Positions 7,725-16,525 of a stretch of DNA of 64,000 bases are shown here, piece by piece. A model generated the notes under the pieces. It was not told where the DNA came from. It saw nothing but the letters and a program-made list of their open reading frames with translations, and made no database searches. Position numbers and translations under genes: made by a program. Numbering within the stretch: position 1 is the stretch's first letter; every line of letters begins with the position of its first letter. Source of the DNA: Streptomyces uncialis (GTDB taxonomy: Bacteria > Actinomycetota > Actinomycetes > Streptomycetales > Streptomycetaceae); the NCBI RefSeq assembly GCF_036250755.1, contig NZ_CP109583.1, positions 7,558,001-7,622,000 on the forward strand. Direction: 5' to 3'.

Positions 7725-10252
7725 TGCGGGTCCCGCTTTCCTGGCTGCGGGAGTACGTCGATCTCCCCGCCTCCGAGACCGGCCGTGACGTACAGGCCAG
7801 GCTGGTCTCCGCCGGCCTTGAGGTCGAGAGCGTCGAACAGCTCGGCGCGGGCCTCAAGGGCCCCCTCGTCGTCGGCCGTGTCCTGACCATCGAGGAGCTG
7901 GAGGGCTTCAAGAAGCCCATCCGCTTCTGCACCGTCGACGTCGGCACCGCCAACGGCACCGGCGCCCCGCAGGAGATCGTCTGCGGCGCCCGGAACTTCG
8001 CCGTCGGCGACAAGGTCGTCGTCGTGCTGCCCGGCGCCGAGCTGCCCGGCGGCTTCGCGATCGCCGAGCGCGAGACGTACGGCCGGGTGTCGCGCGGCAT
8101 GATCTGCTCCAGCGACGAGCTGGGCATGGGCGACGACGGCACCAAGGGCATCATCGTCCTCCCGCCCGAGCACGAGGTCGGCACCGACGCGATCGAGCTC
8201 CTCGAACTCGTCGACGAGGTCCTCGACATCGCCGTCACCCCCGACCGCGGCTACTGCCTGTCGCTGCGCGGGGTGGCCAGGGAGACGGCCACCGCCTACG
8301 GGCTGCCGCTGCGCGACCCGGCGCTGCTCGACGTGCCCGGACCCAACGCCTACGGCTACCCGGTCCAGGTCACCGACCCCCGCGCCTGCGACCGCTTCAC
8401 CGCCCGCACGGTCACCGGACTCGACCCCGAGGCCCGGTCCCCGATCTGGCTGAGCCGCCGCCTCCAGAAGGCCGGGATGCGCCCCATCTCGCTGGCCGTC
8501 GACATCACCAACTACGTGATGCTGGAGCTGGGCCAGCCGCTGCACGCCTACGACCGCGGCCGGGTCGACGGCCCCCTCGGGGTCCGCCGCGCCACCCCCG
8601 GCGAGAAGCTGACCACCCTCGACGGCGTCCAGCGGGTCCTCGACGCCGAGGACCTGGTGATCACCGACGACCGCGGCCCCATCGGCCTCGCGGGCGTCAT
8701 GGGCGGCGCCCACACCGAGATCGCCGACCCGGTCACCGACCCGTCCACCGGTGAGGTCACCGGCACCACCGAGGTCGTCGTCGAGGCCGCCCACTTCGAC
8801 CCCGTGACCGTCGCGCGGGCCGCCCGGCGGCACAAGCTGTCGTCCGAGGCGTCCCGGCGCTTCGAACGCGGCGTCGACCCGCTCGCCGCCTCCGCCGCCG
8901 CGCAGCGCACCGTCGATCTGCTGATCCTCCTCGCGGGCGGCAGCGCCGACGCGGGCGTCACCGAGTTCATCGGCCCGGACGCCCCGCACACCATCCGGAT
9001 CTCCGCCGACCACCCCGACCAGGTCGCGGGCGTGACCTACGGCCGGGAGACGGTCGTCCGCCGCCTCCAGGAGGTCGGCTGCGACGTCTACGGGCAGGAC
9101 GAGCTGATCGTCACCGTCCCGACCTGGCGGCCCGACCTCACCGACCCCAACGACCTCGCCGAGGAGGTCATCCGGCTGGAGGGCTACGAGAACCTGCCCT
9201 CCACCCTGCCGCGGCCCCCCGCGGGCCGCGGGCTCACCGACCGCCAGCGGCTGCACCGCCGCGTCGGCCGGGCGCTCGCCGGGGCCGGATACGTCGAGGC
9301 GCTCAACTACCCCTTCCTCGGGGAGCGCGCCCTCGACCAGCTCGGACTCACCGCCGACGACCCGGACCGCCAGGTCGTCACCCTCGTCAACCCGCTGTCC
9401 GACGAGGAGCCCGCGCTCCGTACGACGCTGCTGCCGGGCCTGCTCGCCGCGCTGCGCCGCAACGACGGACGCGGCAGCCACGACCTCGCGCTGTTCGAGA
9501 CCGGGCTGGTCTTCCACCCCCGCGCCGAGCAGCACACCGCGGACCGCCTCCCGGTGGACCACCGCCCCACCGACGAGCAGATCGTGTCGCTGACATCGGC
9601 GCTGCCCGTCCAGCCCCGGCATGTCGCCGTCGTCCTCGCGGGCGCCCGCGAACAGGCCGGCTGGTGGGGCAAGGGCCGTCCGGCCGACTGGGCCGACGCC
9701 GTCGAGGCCGCGCGCACCGTCGCCCGGGAGGCGGGCGTCGAGCTCGCCGTCGAGAGCGGCCGGTACGGGCCCTGGCACCCGGGCCGCTGCGCCGCGCTTT
9801 ACGTCGTGGCCGACGGGGTCAAGACCCTGATCGGGCACGCCGGTGAGCTGCACCCCCGGGTGGTCAAGGCGTTCGGCCTGCCCGCCCGCACCTGCGCGAC
9901 GGAACTGAACCTGGACGTCCTCCAGCAGGCGGGCGAAAGGGTGCTCCAGGCGCCCCGGATCTCCACCTTCCCGGTGGCCACCCAGGATGTCGCGCTCGTC
10001 GTGGACGACGAGGTCCCGGCCGCTTTCGTGGAGCACCAGCTCCGGCTGGGCGCCGGACCGCTGCTGGAGGACGTGCGGCTGTTCGACGTCTACACCGGCG
10101 ACCAGCTCGGCGCGGGCAAGAAGTCCCTCGCGTACGCGCTGCGGTTCCGGGCGGCCGACCGCACGCTGACCGTCGAGGAGGCGTCGGCGGCCCGTGACGC
10201 GGCCGTCGCGCACGCGGCCGAGGCGGCGGGCGCGGTGCTGCGCGGCGCCTGA
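7724..10252 (+). CDS. pheT: phenylalanine--tRNA ligase beta subunit
   Basis: 842 aa, normal length. The domains occur in the usual order. An EMAP/OB-fold tRNA-binding region near residues 40-150 contains [21 protein letters not shown]3/B4 editing region contains [17 protein letters not shown]5 DNA-binding-like domain contains [21 protein letters not shown]. The C-terminal FDX-ACB anticodon-binding domain contains [17 protein letters not shown]. The start overlaps pheS. The 917-aa frame on the opposite strand is a shadow of this gene. Confidence 0.97.
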   Translation: MRVPLSWLREYVDLPASETGRDVQARLVSAGLEVESVEQLGAGLKGPLVVGRVLTIEELEGFKKPIRFCTVDVGTANGTGAPQEIVCGARNFAVGDKVVVVLPGAELPGGFAIAERETYGRVSRGMICSSDELGMGDDGTKGIIVLPPEHEVGTDAIELLELVDEVLDIAVTPDRGYCLSLRGVARETATAYGLPLRDPALLDVPGPNAYGYPVQVTDPRACDRFTARTVTGLDPEARSPIWLSRRLQKAGMRPISLAVDITNYVMLELGQPLHAYDRGRVDGPLGVRRATPGEKLTTLDGVQRVLDAEDLVITDDRGPIGLAGVMGGAHTEIADPVTDPSTGEVTGTTEVVVEAAHFDPVTVARAARRHKLSSEASRRFERGVDPLAASAAAQRTVDLLILLAGGSADAGVTEFIGPDAPHTIRISADHPDQVAGVTYGRETVVRRLQEVGCDVYGQDELIVTVPTWRPDLTDPNDLAEEVIRLEGYENLPSTLPRPPAGRGLTDRQRLHRRVGRALAGAGYVEALNYPFLGERALDQLGLTADDPDRQVVTLVNPLSDEEPALRTTLLPGLLAALRRNDGRGSHDLALFETGLVFHPRAEQHTADRLPVDHRPTDEQIVSLTSALPVQPRHVAVVLAGAREQAGWWGKGRPADWADAVEAARTVAREAGVELAVESGRYGPWHPGRCAALYVVADGVKTLIGHAGELHPRVVKAFGLPARTCATELNLDVLQQAGERVLQAPRISTFPVATQDVALVVDDEVPAAFVEHQLRLGAGPLLEDVRLFDVYTGDQLGAGKKSLAYALRFRAADRTLTVEEASAARDAAVAHAAEAAGAVLRGA

Positions 10253-10310
10253 CCCGCCCGGCGCGCGGGCCCGGCGAACAGGCCGCCCGCCGCCGCGAAA
10301 CGCCTGATGA

Positions 10311-10340
10311 GGGGCGCGTCCGGAGTTCCGGACGCGCCCC
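10311..10340 (+). terminator. terminator after pheT
   Basis: GGGGCGCGTCCGG and CCGGACGCGCCCC form a 13-bp perfect stem with a 4-nt loop (AGTT), followed by TT, about 60 nt after the pheT stop. Confidence 0.85.
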
Positions 10341-10482
10341 TTCGGCGTGGCGCGGCACCGGCCTCACTCGTTCGGGTGGCAAGTCCGGCCGATCGCATCC
10401 AGCCGGGGCACCCGGTCGCGAGAATCGATCCGGCCCGTAAGGGTCGGCCGCGCGCGGCAGAGGCTACAAGGGGGCCGTCGGC

Positions 10483-11568
10483 ATGATCCGTATCAAGGCC
10501 GGGGTTCCCCCGTGGCTCCGGTCCTCCGCGCGGGCGCTGGGCCTGCCCATGCTGTGGGGCGCGGTCGCGATCACGTACAAGCTCGTCTGTCCGCTGGCCC
10601 ATGACGCGGGCTTCGGGGCCCGGCTCGTCACCGGCGCCGTGTTCTTCGCCGTGGGCACCGGGCTCGTCGTCCATGTGCGGTACGCCCTGCTGCGCGAGGT
10701 CCGCCAGATACGCAAGGTCGCCGCCGCCGCGCAGAACGTCCTGCTGCGGCCCCTGCCGCCCCGGGTCGCCGGGCTCGCCCTCGCGGGCGGTCAGCTCTCC
10801 GCCGAGCGGGGCGCGTCCGTGGGCGGCGATCTGTACGACGTCCTCGCCACCGAGCACGGGGTGCGGATCGTCATGGGCGATGTCCGGGGCCATGGACTCG
10901 CGGCGCTCTCCACGGTCGCCGCCGTGCTCGGCAGCTTCCGCGAGGCGGGCCACGACGAATCCGAACTCGCCGGGGTCCTGCGCCGGCTGGACCGTGCGCT
11001 CGCCCGTCATCTGGGGGAACGCGCGCGCTGCGAGCGGCCCGGCGGCGACCCGGGGTCGGACAGCCCCGTCGCCGAGGAGTTCGTGACACTGCTGCTGGTG
11101 GAGATCCGCGCCGACGGTGGCATCGTCGCCCTCAACTGCGGCCATCCCTGGCCCTACCGGCTGCGGTCGCTGAGCGGCCCCCGGGGTGTACGGGGCCGGG
11201 CCTTCCCCGTCACCGAGGCCGACCCGCTGCCGCCGCTCGGCCCCTTCCCGCTGCCCGCCGAACCGGCGCTGGTGCCCTGCGGGCCGCTGCTGCCCGGGGA
11301 GGCGCTGTTCCTGCACACCGACGGGGTCGCGGATGCCCGGGACGCCCGCGGCAGGTTCTTCCCGCTGGAGATCGCCCTGATCGAGGCCATCCGCTCCGAC
11401 CCCCTGGCGCCCGACGCCGTGATCCGCGCCGTCTTCCGCCAACTGCTGCGGCACACCCGGGGACTGCCCACCGACGACGCGGCGGTCCTGGTGCTCCGCA
11501 ACGACCGCGGCCGCACCCGCGCGGGCCGGGGCACCTACCTGCCCCGGCCCGCGCACCGGGTCGTCTGA
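10483..11568 (+). CDS. membrane-anchored SpoIIE/PP2C-type serine phosphatase
   Basis: 361 aa from ATG 10483. Two hydrophobic helices (about residues 20-35 and 45-65: LPMLWGAVAITYKLV and LVTGAVFFAVGTGLVVHV) precede a PP2C_SIM/SpoIIE domain. That domain has the metal-binding signatures GASVGGDLYDVL, VMGDVRGHGLAAL, LNCGHPWPYRL, FLHTDGVADAR and LPTDDAAVLVLRN. Such phosphatases dephosphorylate anti-anti-sigma factors in partner-switching pathways. No anti-sigma or anti-anti-sigma gene is adjacent. The start is uncertain by a few codons because the upstream GGGGG is a weak Shine-Dalgarno sequence. Confidence 0.92.
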   Translation: MIRIKAGVPPWLRSSARALGLPMLWGAVAITYKLVCPLAHDAGFGARLVTGAVFFAVGTGLVVHVRYALLREVRQIRKVAAAAQNVLLRPLPPRVAGLALAGGQLSAERGASVGGDLYDVLATEHGVRIVMGDVRGHGLAALSTVAAVLGSFREAGHDESELAGVLRRLDRALARHLGERARCERPGGDPGSDSPVAEEFVTLLLVEIRADGGIVALNCGHPWPYRLRSLSGPRGVRGRAFPVTEADPLPPLGPFPLPAEPALVPCGPLLPGEALFLHTDGVADARDARGRFFPLEIALIEAIRSDPLAPDAVIRAVFRQLLRHTRGLPTDDAAVLVLRNDRGRTRAGRGTYLPRPAHRVV

Positions 11569-12518
11569 ACGGACGGGCACCCGTCCGGCCACGCGGTCCG
11601 GTCGGCCGCCGAGCACGCCGAGGCTGCGGTGGACACCCCGGCGCACGACCGGGGCCGGGTGGACCGGCTGGCCATGCTCAGCCGCGTTTAGCTCCGCCAG
11701 GGCCGGGTCGTCTTCGCTTGCGCTTCCTAGGTCTGTCCGGGTGGGCGCGCTTGTTCCTGTGCCGTCGTTCGGTGGGTTTTGCGCAGTTCCCCGCGCCCCT
11801 TTGGGGCGCGTTCTGTCTGTTCTTCGGGTCGGTGCCGGTCGGGATTCTCCGTCCTCGATCCGACACGCTCGGTACGACGTGTCGTTGCCCTACTGAAGAG
11901 CATCGGAGTCTGCGAGCAGAGATTCCCGCCCACCCCCTTCGGCAGCAGCGCGACCGCGCGAGGAGAGTGGTTTGAACCCCGGCCACGGTTGCTGACAGCC
12001 CGCAGACGGAGGACAGCCCCAGTTGGGCGCCCCTTCAGGGGTGCGGGGAACTGCGCACTCCCGTCCGGCCCGCAGGGGCGAAGGTGCGTTGAGGTGGGGA
12101 GACCTGGTGCCGCAGGCGAAGGCGACCTGCACAGGGACGAGTGGGCTCAGGTGCGGTTGCCCAGGGGTGCGGGGAACTGCGCACTCCCGTCCGGCCCGCA
12201 CGGGCGAAGGTGCGTTCAGGTGGGGAGACCTGGTGCCGCAGGCGAAGGCGACCCGCTCAGGGACGAGTGGGCTCGGGTGCGGTTACCCAGGGGCGCGGGG
12301 AACTGCGCACTCCCGTCCGGCCCGCACGGGCGAAGGTACGTTCAGGTGGGGAGACCTGGTGCCGCAGGCGAAGGCGACCCGCACAGGGACGAGTGGGCTC
12401 GGGTGCGGTTGCCCAGGGGTGCGGGGAACTGCGCACCCCCGTCCGGCCCGCACGGGCGAAGGTACGTTCAGGTGGGGAGACCTGGAGGCGCAAGCGAAGG
12501 CGACCCGCACAGGGACGA
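11569..12518. other. repeat-filled gap without an intact gene
   Basis: About 950 bp. 11569-11691 is an open stretch in the phosphatase frame ending ...VDRLAMLSRV and TAG; it may be the scrap of another gene but I cannot identify it. 11781-12056 is a ~277-bp element with inverted ends, and 12037-12519 a 126-bp tandem array. Translations through the array are in frame only because 126 is divisible by three. Confidence 0.75.
11781..12056 (+). repeat. ~277-bp dispersed element with 20-bp inverted ends (copy 1)
   Basis: The element begins GCGCAGTTCCCCGCGCCCCT and ends with its near-perfect inverse, AGGGGTGCGGGGAACTGCGC. Its interior matches, in inverse orientation, 54527-54803; the first ~100 bp differ at about one position. 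No ORF of note is inside. It resembles a MITE or a structured-RNA repeat. Confidence 0.8.
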
Positions 12519-12519
12519 G
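12037..12519 (+). repeat. 126-bp tandem array, 3.8 copies
   Basis: Cores starting at 12037, 12163, 12289 and 12415 are exactly 126 bp apart. Each unit contains the GGGG[T/C]GCGGGGAACTGCGCA core, a CGTCCGGCCCGCACGGGCGA stretch, GGTGGGGAGACCTGG and GCAGGCGAAGGCGACCCGC. The last unit runs into the Nudix remnant. Confidence 0.95.
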
Positions 12520-12743
12520 TGTCCAACGGCCTCACCGACGCCGTGCACCACGTCTACTGGACCGAGGAGGCCACGTACACCGGCCATCCCGTGGACGACT
12601 TCGAGTCGGACCGCCGTGAGCGGGTGCCGCTGAAACTCGTCCCCGATCTGGTGGCCCGCGGCGAGGTCCCGGCGGCGAACATGGCCGCGGCCCTGCTGCT
12701 CCTGCACCATCTGCGGCTCGGCCAGGACACCGTGTCCCGCTGA
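12519..12743 (+). pseudogene. 3' remnant of a Nudix hydrolase gene
   Basis: 74 codons can be read from GTG 12519. The sequence (GLTDAVHHVYWTEEATYTG, then RVPLKLVPDLVARGEVPAAN, then MAAALLLLHHLRLG) resembles the C-terminal third of Streptomyces Nudix hydrolases, which end in an ...PAANMAAALLLLHHLRLG-like helix. The catalytic Nudix box (GX5EX7REUXEEXGU) should lie upstream, but that space is occupied by the 126-bp tandem array. I therefore read it as a truncated gene. A short independent protein cannot be excluded. The family assignment is from memory. Confidence 0.55.
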
Positions 12744-12906
12744 CCGCCGTGGCACCCCCGACCGCCCCCGCACGTCCCGCCGGGCACCGCGCCGTCACGG
12801 TCCGGGTCCGGCAGAACGGGCCGCCGCCCCCGTACAGGGAGCGGCGGCCCGAAACCCGCGAGCACGCGCCGAGCGGTCGGCGGCGGAACCACCGGCCGCG
12901 GAACCG

Positions 12907-13779
12907 TCAGCCGTAGGGGTAGAAGCCCGACCCCGACTTACGGCCCAGCCGCCCCGCGTCGACCATCCGCTGGAGCAGCGGCGGCGCCGCGTACAGGGGC
13001 TCCTTGAACTCGGCGTACATCGAGTCCGCGACCGACGCGACCGTGTCCAGCCCGATCAGGTCCGCGAGCCTCAGCGGGCCCATCGGGTGGGCGCAGCCCA
13101 GCTCCATGCCGTTGTCGATGTCCTCACGGCTGGCGATGCCGGACTCGAACATCCGCACCGCCGACAGGAGGTACGGGATGAGCAGCGCGTTCACCACGAA
13201 GCCGGAGCGGTCCTGCGCCCGGATCGCGTGCTTGCCGAGCGCCTTCTCGACCATCAGCTGGGCGCGGCTGATCGTCGCCTCGGAGGTCGTGAGCGCCGGG
13301 ATCAGCTCGACCAGCCGCTGCACGGGCGCCGGGTTGAAGAAGTGGATGCCGATGACCTGGTCCGGCCGGGAGGTGGCGACGGCCAGCTTCACCAGCGGGA
13401 TGGAGGAGGTGTTCGACGCCAGGATCGCGTCCCGGCGGGTCACCACCTGGTCCAGCACCTGGAAGATCTCCGTCTTGACCTGCTCGTTCTCGACCACGGC
13501 CTCGATCACGAGATCACGGTCGGCGAACTCGCCGAGGTCGGTGGTGAACCCCAGGCGGGACTCCGTGGCGGCACGCTCCTCCGCGCTGATCTTCCCCCGC
13601 TCGGCGGCCTTCGCCAGGGAGCTGAACAGCCGGGTGCGGCCGAACTCCAGTGCCTCGCCCGTCGTCTCGGCGACCTTGACATCCAGGCCCGCGCGGGCGC
13701 AGACCTCGGCGATGCCCGCTCCCATCTGGCCGCAGCCCACCACTCCGACGCGTGTGATGTCGGTCAGCGTGTCCGTCAC
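12907..13779 (-). CDS. 3-hydroxybutyryl-CoA dehydrogenase
   Basis: 290 aa from GTG 13779, with AAAGGGACG just upstream. The upstream-extended frame to 15261 is a shadow of the neighbouring gene. The N-terminal NAD-binding Rossmann motif is VGVVGCGQMGAGIAEVCARAG. The family segments LASNTSSIP and IGIHFFNPAPV, the latter with the catalytic His, follow, and then EDIDNGMELGCAHPMGPLRLADLIGLD from the C-terminal dimerisation domain. The enzyme interconverts acetoacetyl-CoA and 3-hydroxybutyryl-CoA for butyryl-CoA or ethylmalonyl-CoA pathway use. It stands alone, without an adjacent thiolase or crotonase. Confidence 0.93.
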   Translation of the reverse strand: MTDTLTDITRVGVVGCGQMGAGIAEVCARAGLDVKVAETTGEALEFGRTRLFSSLAKAAERGKISAEERAATESRLGFTTDLGEFADRDLVIEAVVENEQVKTEIFQVLDQVVTRRDAILASNTSSIPLVKLAVATSRPDQVIGIHFFNPAPVQRLVELIPALTTSEATISRAQLMVEKALGKHAIRAQDRSGFVVNALLIPYLLSAVRMFESGIASREDIDNGMELGCAHPMGPLRLADLIGLDTVASVADSMYAEFKEPLYAAPPLLQRMVDAGRLGRKSGSGFYPYG

Positions 13780-13962
13780 TTCGTCCCTTTCGTGAACTTC
13801 GATCCGACAGGACCCCGTATGGAGCAGGCGCCTGCCTCCGTCTGCACGGTACTCCGGAACGAACCGGGACCCGGCCGCCGGGTCGGGCATTCTGTCCGGA
13901 GGGACGGCCGGACCGGCGTGGACGACGGCGGCGCGGAAGAACGGAAGGAACGGGATGATCGC

Positions 13963-15216
13963 ATGGGGCATCTGAATCGCAGGGGTTTCACGGTGGGCTC
14001 GATGACGCTGCTCGCCGGGCTGACGATCGCCGGTGACCACCAGCCCGCCACCGCCACCGCCCGGCCGCACCCGGCCGGGCCCGCGCGGGACGGCCACGCG
14101 ATCCGGGGCATGTGGGTGGCCAGCGTCACCAACCGGGACTGGCCCTCCAAGGCGGGACTGTCCGCCGCCCGGCAGCGTGACGAGCTGCTGGGCTGGCTGG
14201 ACCTGGCCGTCGAGCGGCGGCTCACCGCCGTGATCCTCCAGGTCCGTCCCACCGCCGACGCGCTGTGGCCCTCGACCCATGAGCCCTGGTCGCAGTACCT
14301 GACCGGTACGCAGGGCCGTGACCCCGGCTGGGACCCGCTGGGCACCGCCGTCGCGGAGGCCCATGACCGGGGGCTCGAGCTGCACGCCTGGTGCAATCCG
14401 TACCGTGTCGCGCATCACACCGACCCCGCCCGGCTCGCCGCCTCGCATCCGGCGCGCCGCAATCCCGGCTGGGTCGTCCCGTACGGCGGCAAGCTGTACT
14501 ACAACCCGGGGCTGCCGGAGGTCAGGGCGTTCGTCCGGGACGCGATGCTGGACGCGGTCCGCCGCTATCCCGTCGACGCCCTCCACTGGGACGACTACTT
14601 CTACCCGTACCCCGTCGCGGGCGAGGACTTCGACGACGACGCCGCGTACGCCGAGCACGGCGACGGCTTCCCCGACCGGGCCGCCTGGCGCCGCCACAAC
14701 ACGGATCTGCTGGTCCGGGAGACCGCCGCGCGTCTGCGGGAGCTGCGGCCGGGGGTCCGGCTCGGCATCAGCCCGTTCGGTGTCTGGCGCAACGCGGCCA
14801 CCGACCCCCGCGGCTCCGACACCCGCGCGGGCGTCCAGACGTACGACGATCTGTACGCGGACACCCGGACCTGGGTACGGGAGGGCTGGATCGACTACAT
14901 CTGCCCGCAGCTCTACTGGCACATCGGCTTCGAGGCCGCCGACTACGCCCGGCTGATGTCCTGGTGGGCCGGGGTGGCCGAGGGGACGGACACCGACCTC
15001 TACATCGGGGAGGCGCTGTACAAGTCGGGCGACCCGGCGCAGCCCGCGCCCTGGCAGGACCCCGCCGAACTGTCCCGTCATCTCACCCTGGCGAAGAAGA
15101 AGCATCCGAGGGTGGACGGGCATGTCTTCTTCTCGGGCCGCGAGGTCCGCGACGACCCGAGTGGCGCCATGGCCAGGGTCGTCGCGGACCACTACCCCAC
15201 GCGGGTCCGGGGCTGA
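13963..15216 (+). CDS. Tat-exported family 10-like glycosyl hydrolase (GHL10/DUF187)
   Basis: 417 aa. ATG 13963 is preceded by GGAAGGAA about 12 nt upstream. The N-terminus NRRGFTVGSMTLLAGLTIAG is a twin-arginine signal peptide. The mature domain fits the GHL10 TIM barrel: IRGMWVASVTNRDWPSK, AVILQVRPTADALWPS, LELHAWCNPYRVAHH, then DALHWDDYFYPYP (catalytic-region acids), GISPFGVWRN and WIDYICPQLYWHIG. Related proteins act on polysaccharide or peptidoglycan at the surface; the substrate is unknown. It is divergent from the dehydrogenase gene. Confidence 0.9.
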   Translation: MGHLNRRGFTVGSMTLLAGLTIAGDHQPATATARPHPAGPARDGHAIRGMWVASVTNRDWPSKAGLSAARQRDELLGWLDLAVERRLTAVILQVRPTADALWPSTHEPWSQYLTGTQGRDPGWDPLGTAVAEAHDRGLELHAWCNPYRVAHHTDPARLAASHPARRNPGWVVPYGGKLYYNPGLPEVRAFVRDAMLDAVRRYPVDALHWDDYFYPYPVAGEDFDDDAAYAEHGDGFPDRAAWRRHNTDLLVRETAARLRELRPGVRLGISPFGVWRNAATDPRGSDTRAGVQTYDDLYADTRTWVREGWIDYICPQLYWHIGFEAADYARLMSWWAGVAEGTDTDLYIGEALYKSGDPAQPAPWQDPAELSRHLTLAKKKHPRVDGHVFFSGREVRDDPSGAMARVVADHYPTRVRG

Positions 15217-15223
15217 CGCGCGG

Positions 15224-15424
15224 TCACCGTGGCGCGGCGGGGTCCCGGTGCCGGACCACACAGTCCGGACCGGGCGCCATCACCGACTCATGACCGTTCT
15301 CGTGGCGGACGCGGTACGGCGGGGTGCCCGCGTCGCCCATGACCTCGACGATCTCCGCGACCTTGTCGCGCCGGCCGACGGTCCTGCCGTGCACCAGCAA
15401 CCGGTCGCCCTTGACTGCTTCCAT
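15224..15424 (-). CDS. DUF1918 domain-containing small protein
   Basis: 66 aa from ATG 15424, which has GAGGAGGG 6 nt upstream; the longer frame to 15487 lacks such a site. The sequence has a single small beta-barrel-like domain: MEAVKGDRLLVHGRTVGRRD, then EIVEVMGDAGTPPYRVR and ENGHESVMAPGPDCVV. This fits the DUF1918 family common in actinomycetes, of unknown function. It converges on the glycosyl hydrolase with 7 bp between stops. Confidence 0.88.
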   Translation of the reverse strand: MEAVKGDRLLVHGRTVGRRDKVAEIVEVMGDAGTPPYRVRHENGHESVMAPGPDCVVRHRDPAAPR

Positions 15425-15555
15425 GACGGGCCCTCCTCGTCCTGCCCGGGCGCGCGCCGCACCCGGGGGACCCGGCGTACCGTCCATGCGGGGCCGCCCG
15501 GCCGACGATCCGTTCCCTACCCGCCAAGTCTACGACCGGGGGCCGGACGGCGCCG

Positions 15556-16485
15556 TCAGGTCCGGGCCCGCTGGGTCACCGCGATACAGACCAGCACCGC
15601 CACGGCGGTCACCGGCGCGGCCACCGGGAGACGCTCGCCGAGCAGGAACACCGACCACACCAGGGTGAGCAGCGGCTGGGCGAGCTGGAGCTGACTGGCC
15701 CGGGGCACCCCGATCACCGCCATTCCCCGGTACCAGACCACGAGCCCGAGGAACTGCGAACCGACCGCGACCCACAGCAGCCCGGCGACCCCGTGCGCGG
15801 TGAGCGCCACCGGCTCCCGGGACAGCGCGACCAGCGCCCCCGGGACGGCCAGCGGCAGACACATCACCAGGGCCCAGGAGATGACCTCCCGGCCGGGCAT
15901 GATCCGCGCGAGTCTGCCGCCCTCGGTGTACCCGGCGGCGCAGATCAGCAGCGCGCCGAACAGATACAGATCGGCGGTCGTCAGGGCGCCCCCGCCGCGT
16001 CCGAAGGTGAACACGGCCACGGCCGCCGCCCCCGCGCCCGCGGCGGCCCAGAACGCGCGCGACGGGCGGGCACCCGTGCGCAGCGCCGCGAAGACCGCCG
16101 TCGTCAGCGGCAGCAGCCCGACGACCACCGCGGCGTGCGCGGTACTGGAGGTCTCCAGGGCCAGCGTGGTGAGCAACGGGAAGCCGAGTACGGTGCCCGC
16201 GGCGACCACCGCGAGACCCGGCCAGTGCCGTCGCGCCGGTACCGGCGCCCGGGTCAGCAGCAGACAGCCGCCCGCGATCACGGCCGCCAGCACGCTGCGC
16301 ACCGTCACCAACGACCAGGGGCCGAACCCTTCCAGCCCCCACGCGGTCGCCGGGAAGGTGAGCGAGAAGGCGAGCACGCCGAGGGCCGCGAGCAGGGTGC
16401 CACCGCGCCGGGACCCGGGGGAGCGGGTCCCCCCGGCGTCCCCGGTCGCCCCGGAGGCCGTCACCTCGCCGACCGGAGCGTGCAC
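15556..16485 (-). CDS. EamA/DMT family transporter
   Basis: 309 aa from GTG 16485; an ATG at 16527 is in frame but would overlap the divergent MocR start and lacks a Shine-Dalgarno sequence. About ten hydrophobic helices form two EamA repeats, for example LLAALGVLAFSLTFPATAWG, AHAAVVVGLLPLTTAVFAAL and LWVAVGSQFLGLVVWYRGMA, ending in AAPVTAVAVLVCIAVTQRA. DMT carriers of this type export amino acids or other metabolites. The divergent MocR-type regulator probably controls it. Confidence 0.88.
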   Translation of the reverse strand: MHAPVGEVTASGATGDAGGTRSPGSRRGGTLLAALGVLAFSLTFPATAWGLEGFGPWSLVTVRSVLAAVIAGGCLLLTRAPVPARRHWPGLAVVAAGTVLGFPLLTTLALETSSTAHAAVVVGLLPLTTAVFAALRTGARPSRAFWAAAGAGAAAVAVFTFGRGGGALTTADLYLFGALLICAAGYTEGGRLARIMPGREVISWALVMCLPLAVPGALVALSREPVALTAHGVAGLLWVAVGSQFLGLVVWYRGMAVIGVPRASQLQLAQPLLTLVWSVFLLGERLPVAAPVTAVAVLVCIAVTQRART

Positions 16486-16511
16486 CGCTATCGTCCCAGC
16501 CGAAGTAGCGC

Positions 16512-16517
16512 TATCTT
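16512..16517 (+). promoter_or_regulatory. -10 element of the MocR gene (leaderless)
   Basis: TATCTT lies 8 nt before ATG 16526, the leaderless spacing. The octamer palindrome TAGCGCTA at 16505-16512 immediately upstream is a possible operator half within the divergent promoter region. Confidence 0.45.
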
Positions 16518-16525
16518 GAGCTCTC

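Noticed and set aside
7460..10213. 917-aa open frame on the minus strand
   Set aside because: It lies entirely antisense to pheS/pheT, has Gly/Asp/Val-rich composition typical of high-G+C antisense frames, and shows no domain.
11569..11691. 41-codon open stretch after the phosphatase, ending VDRLAMLSRV
   Set aside because: It may be the tail of a lost gene, but it has no start codon with a ribosome-binding site and no family I can name.
12023..12619. Repetitive proteins of 75-284 aa on both strands
   Set aside because: They are products of the 126-bp tandem array (unit divisible by three) and have no independent start signal.
13087..13962. 709-aa frame extending the glycosyl hydrolase upstream
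   Set aside because: The extension is antisense to the dehydrogenase; the Tat signal begins only after ATG 13963.
13780..15261. Upstream extension of the dehydrogenase frame (784 aa in total)
   Set aside because: The added part is antisense to the glycosyl hydrolase, and a ribosome-binding site precedes GTG 13779.
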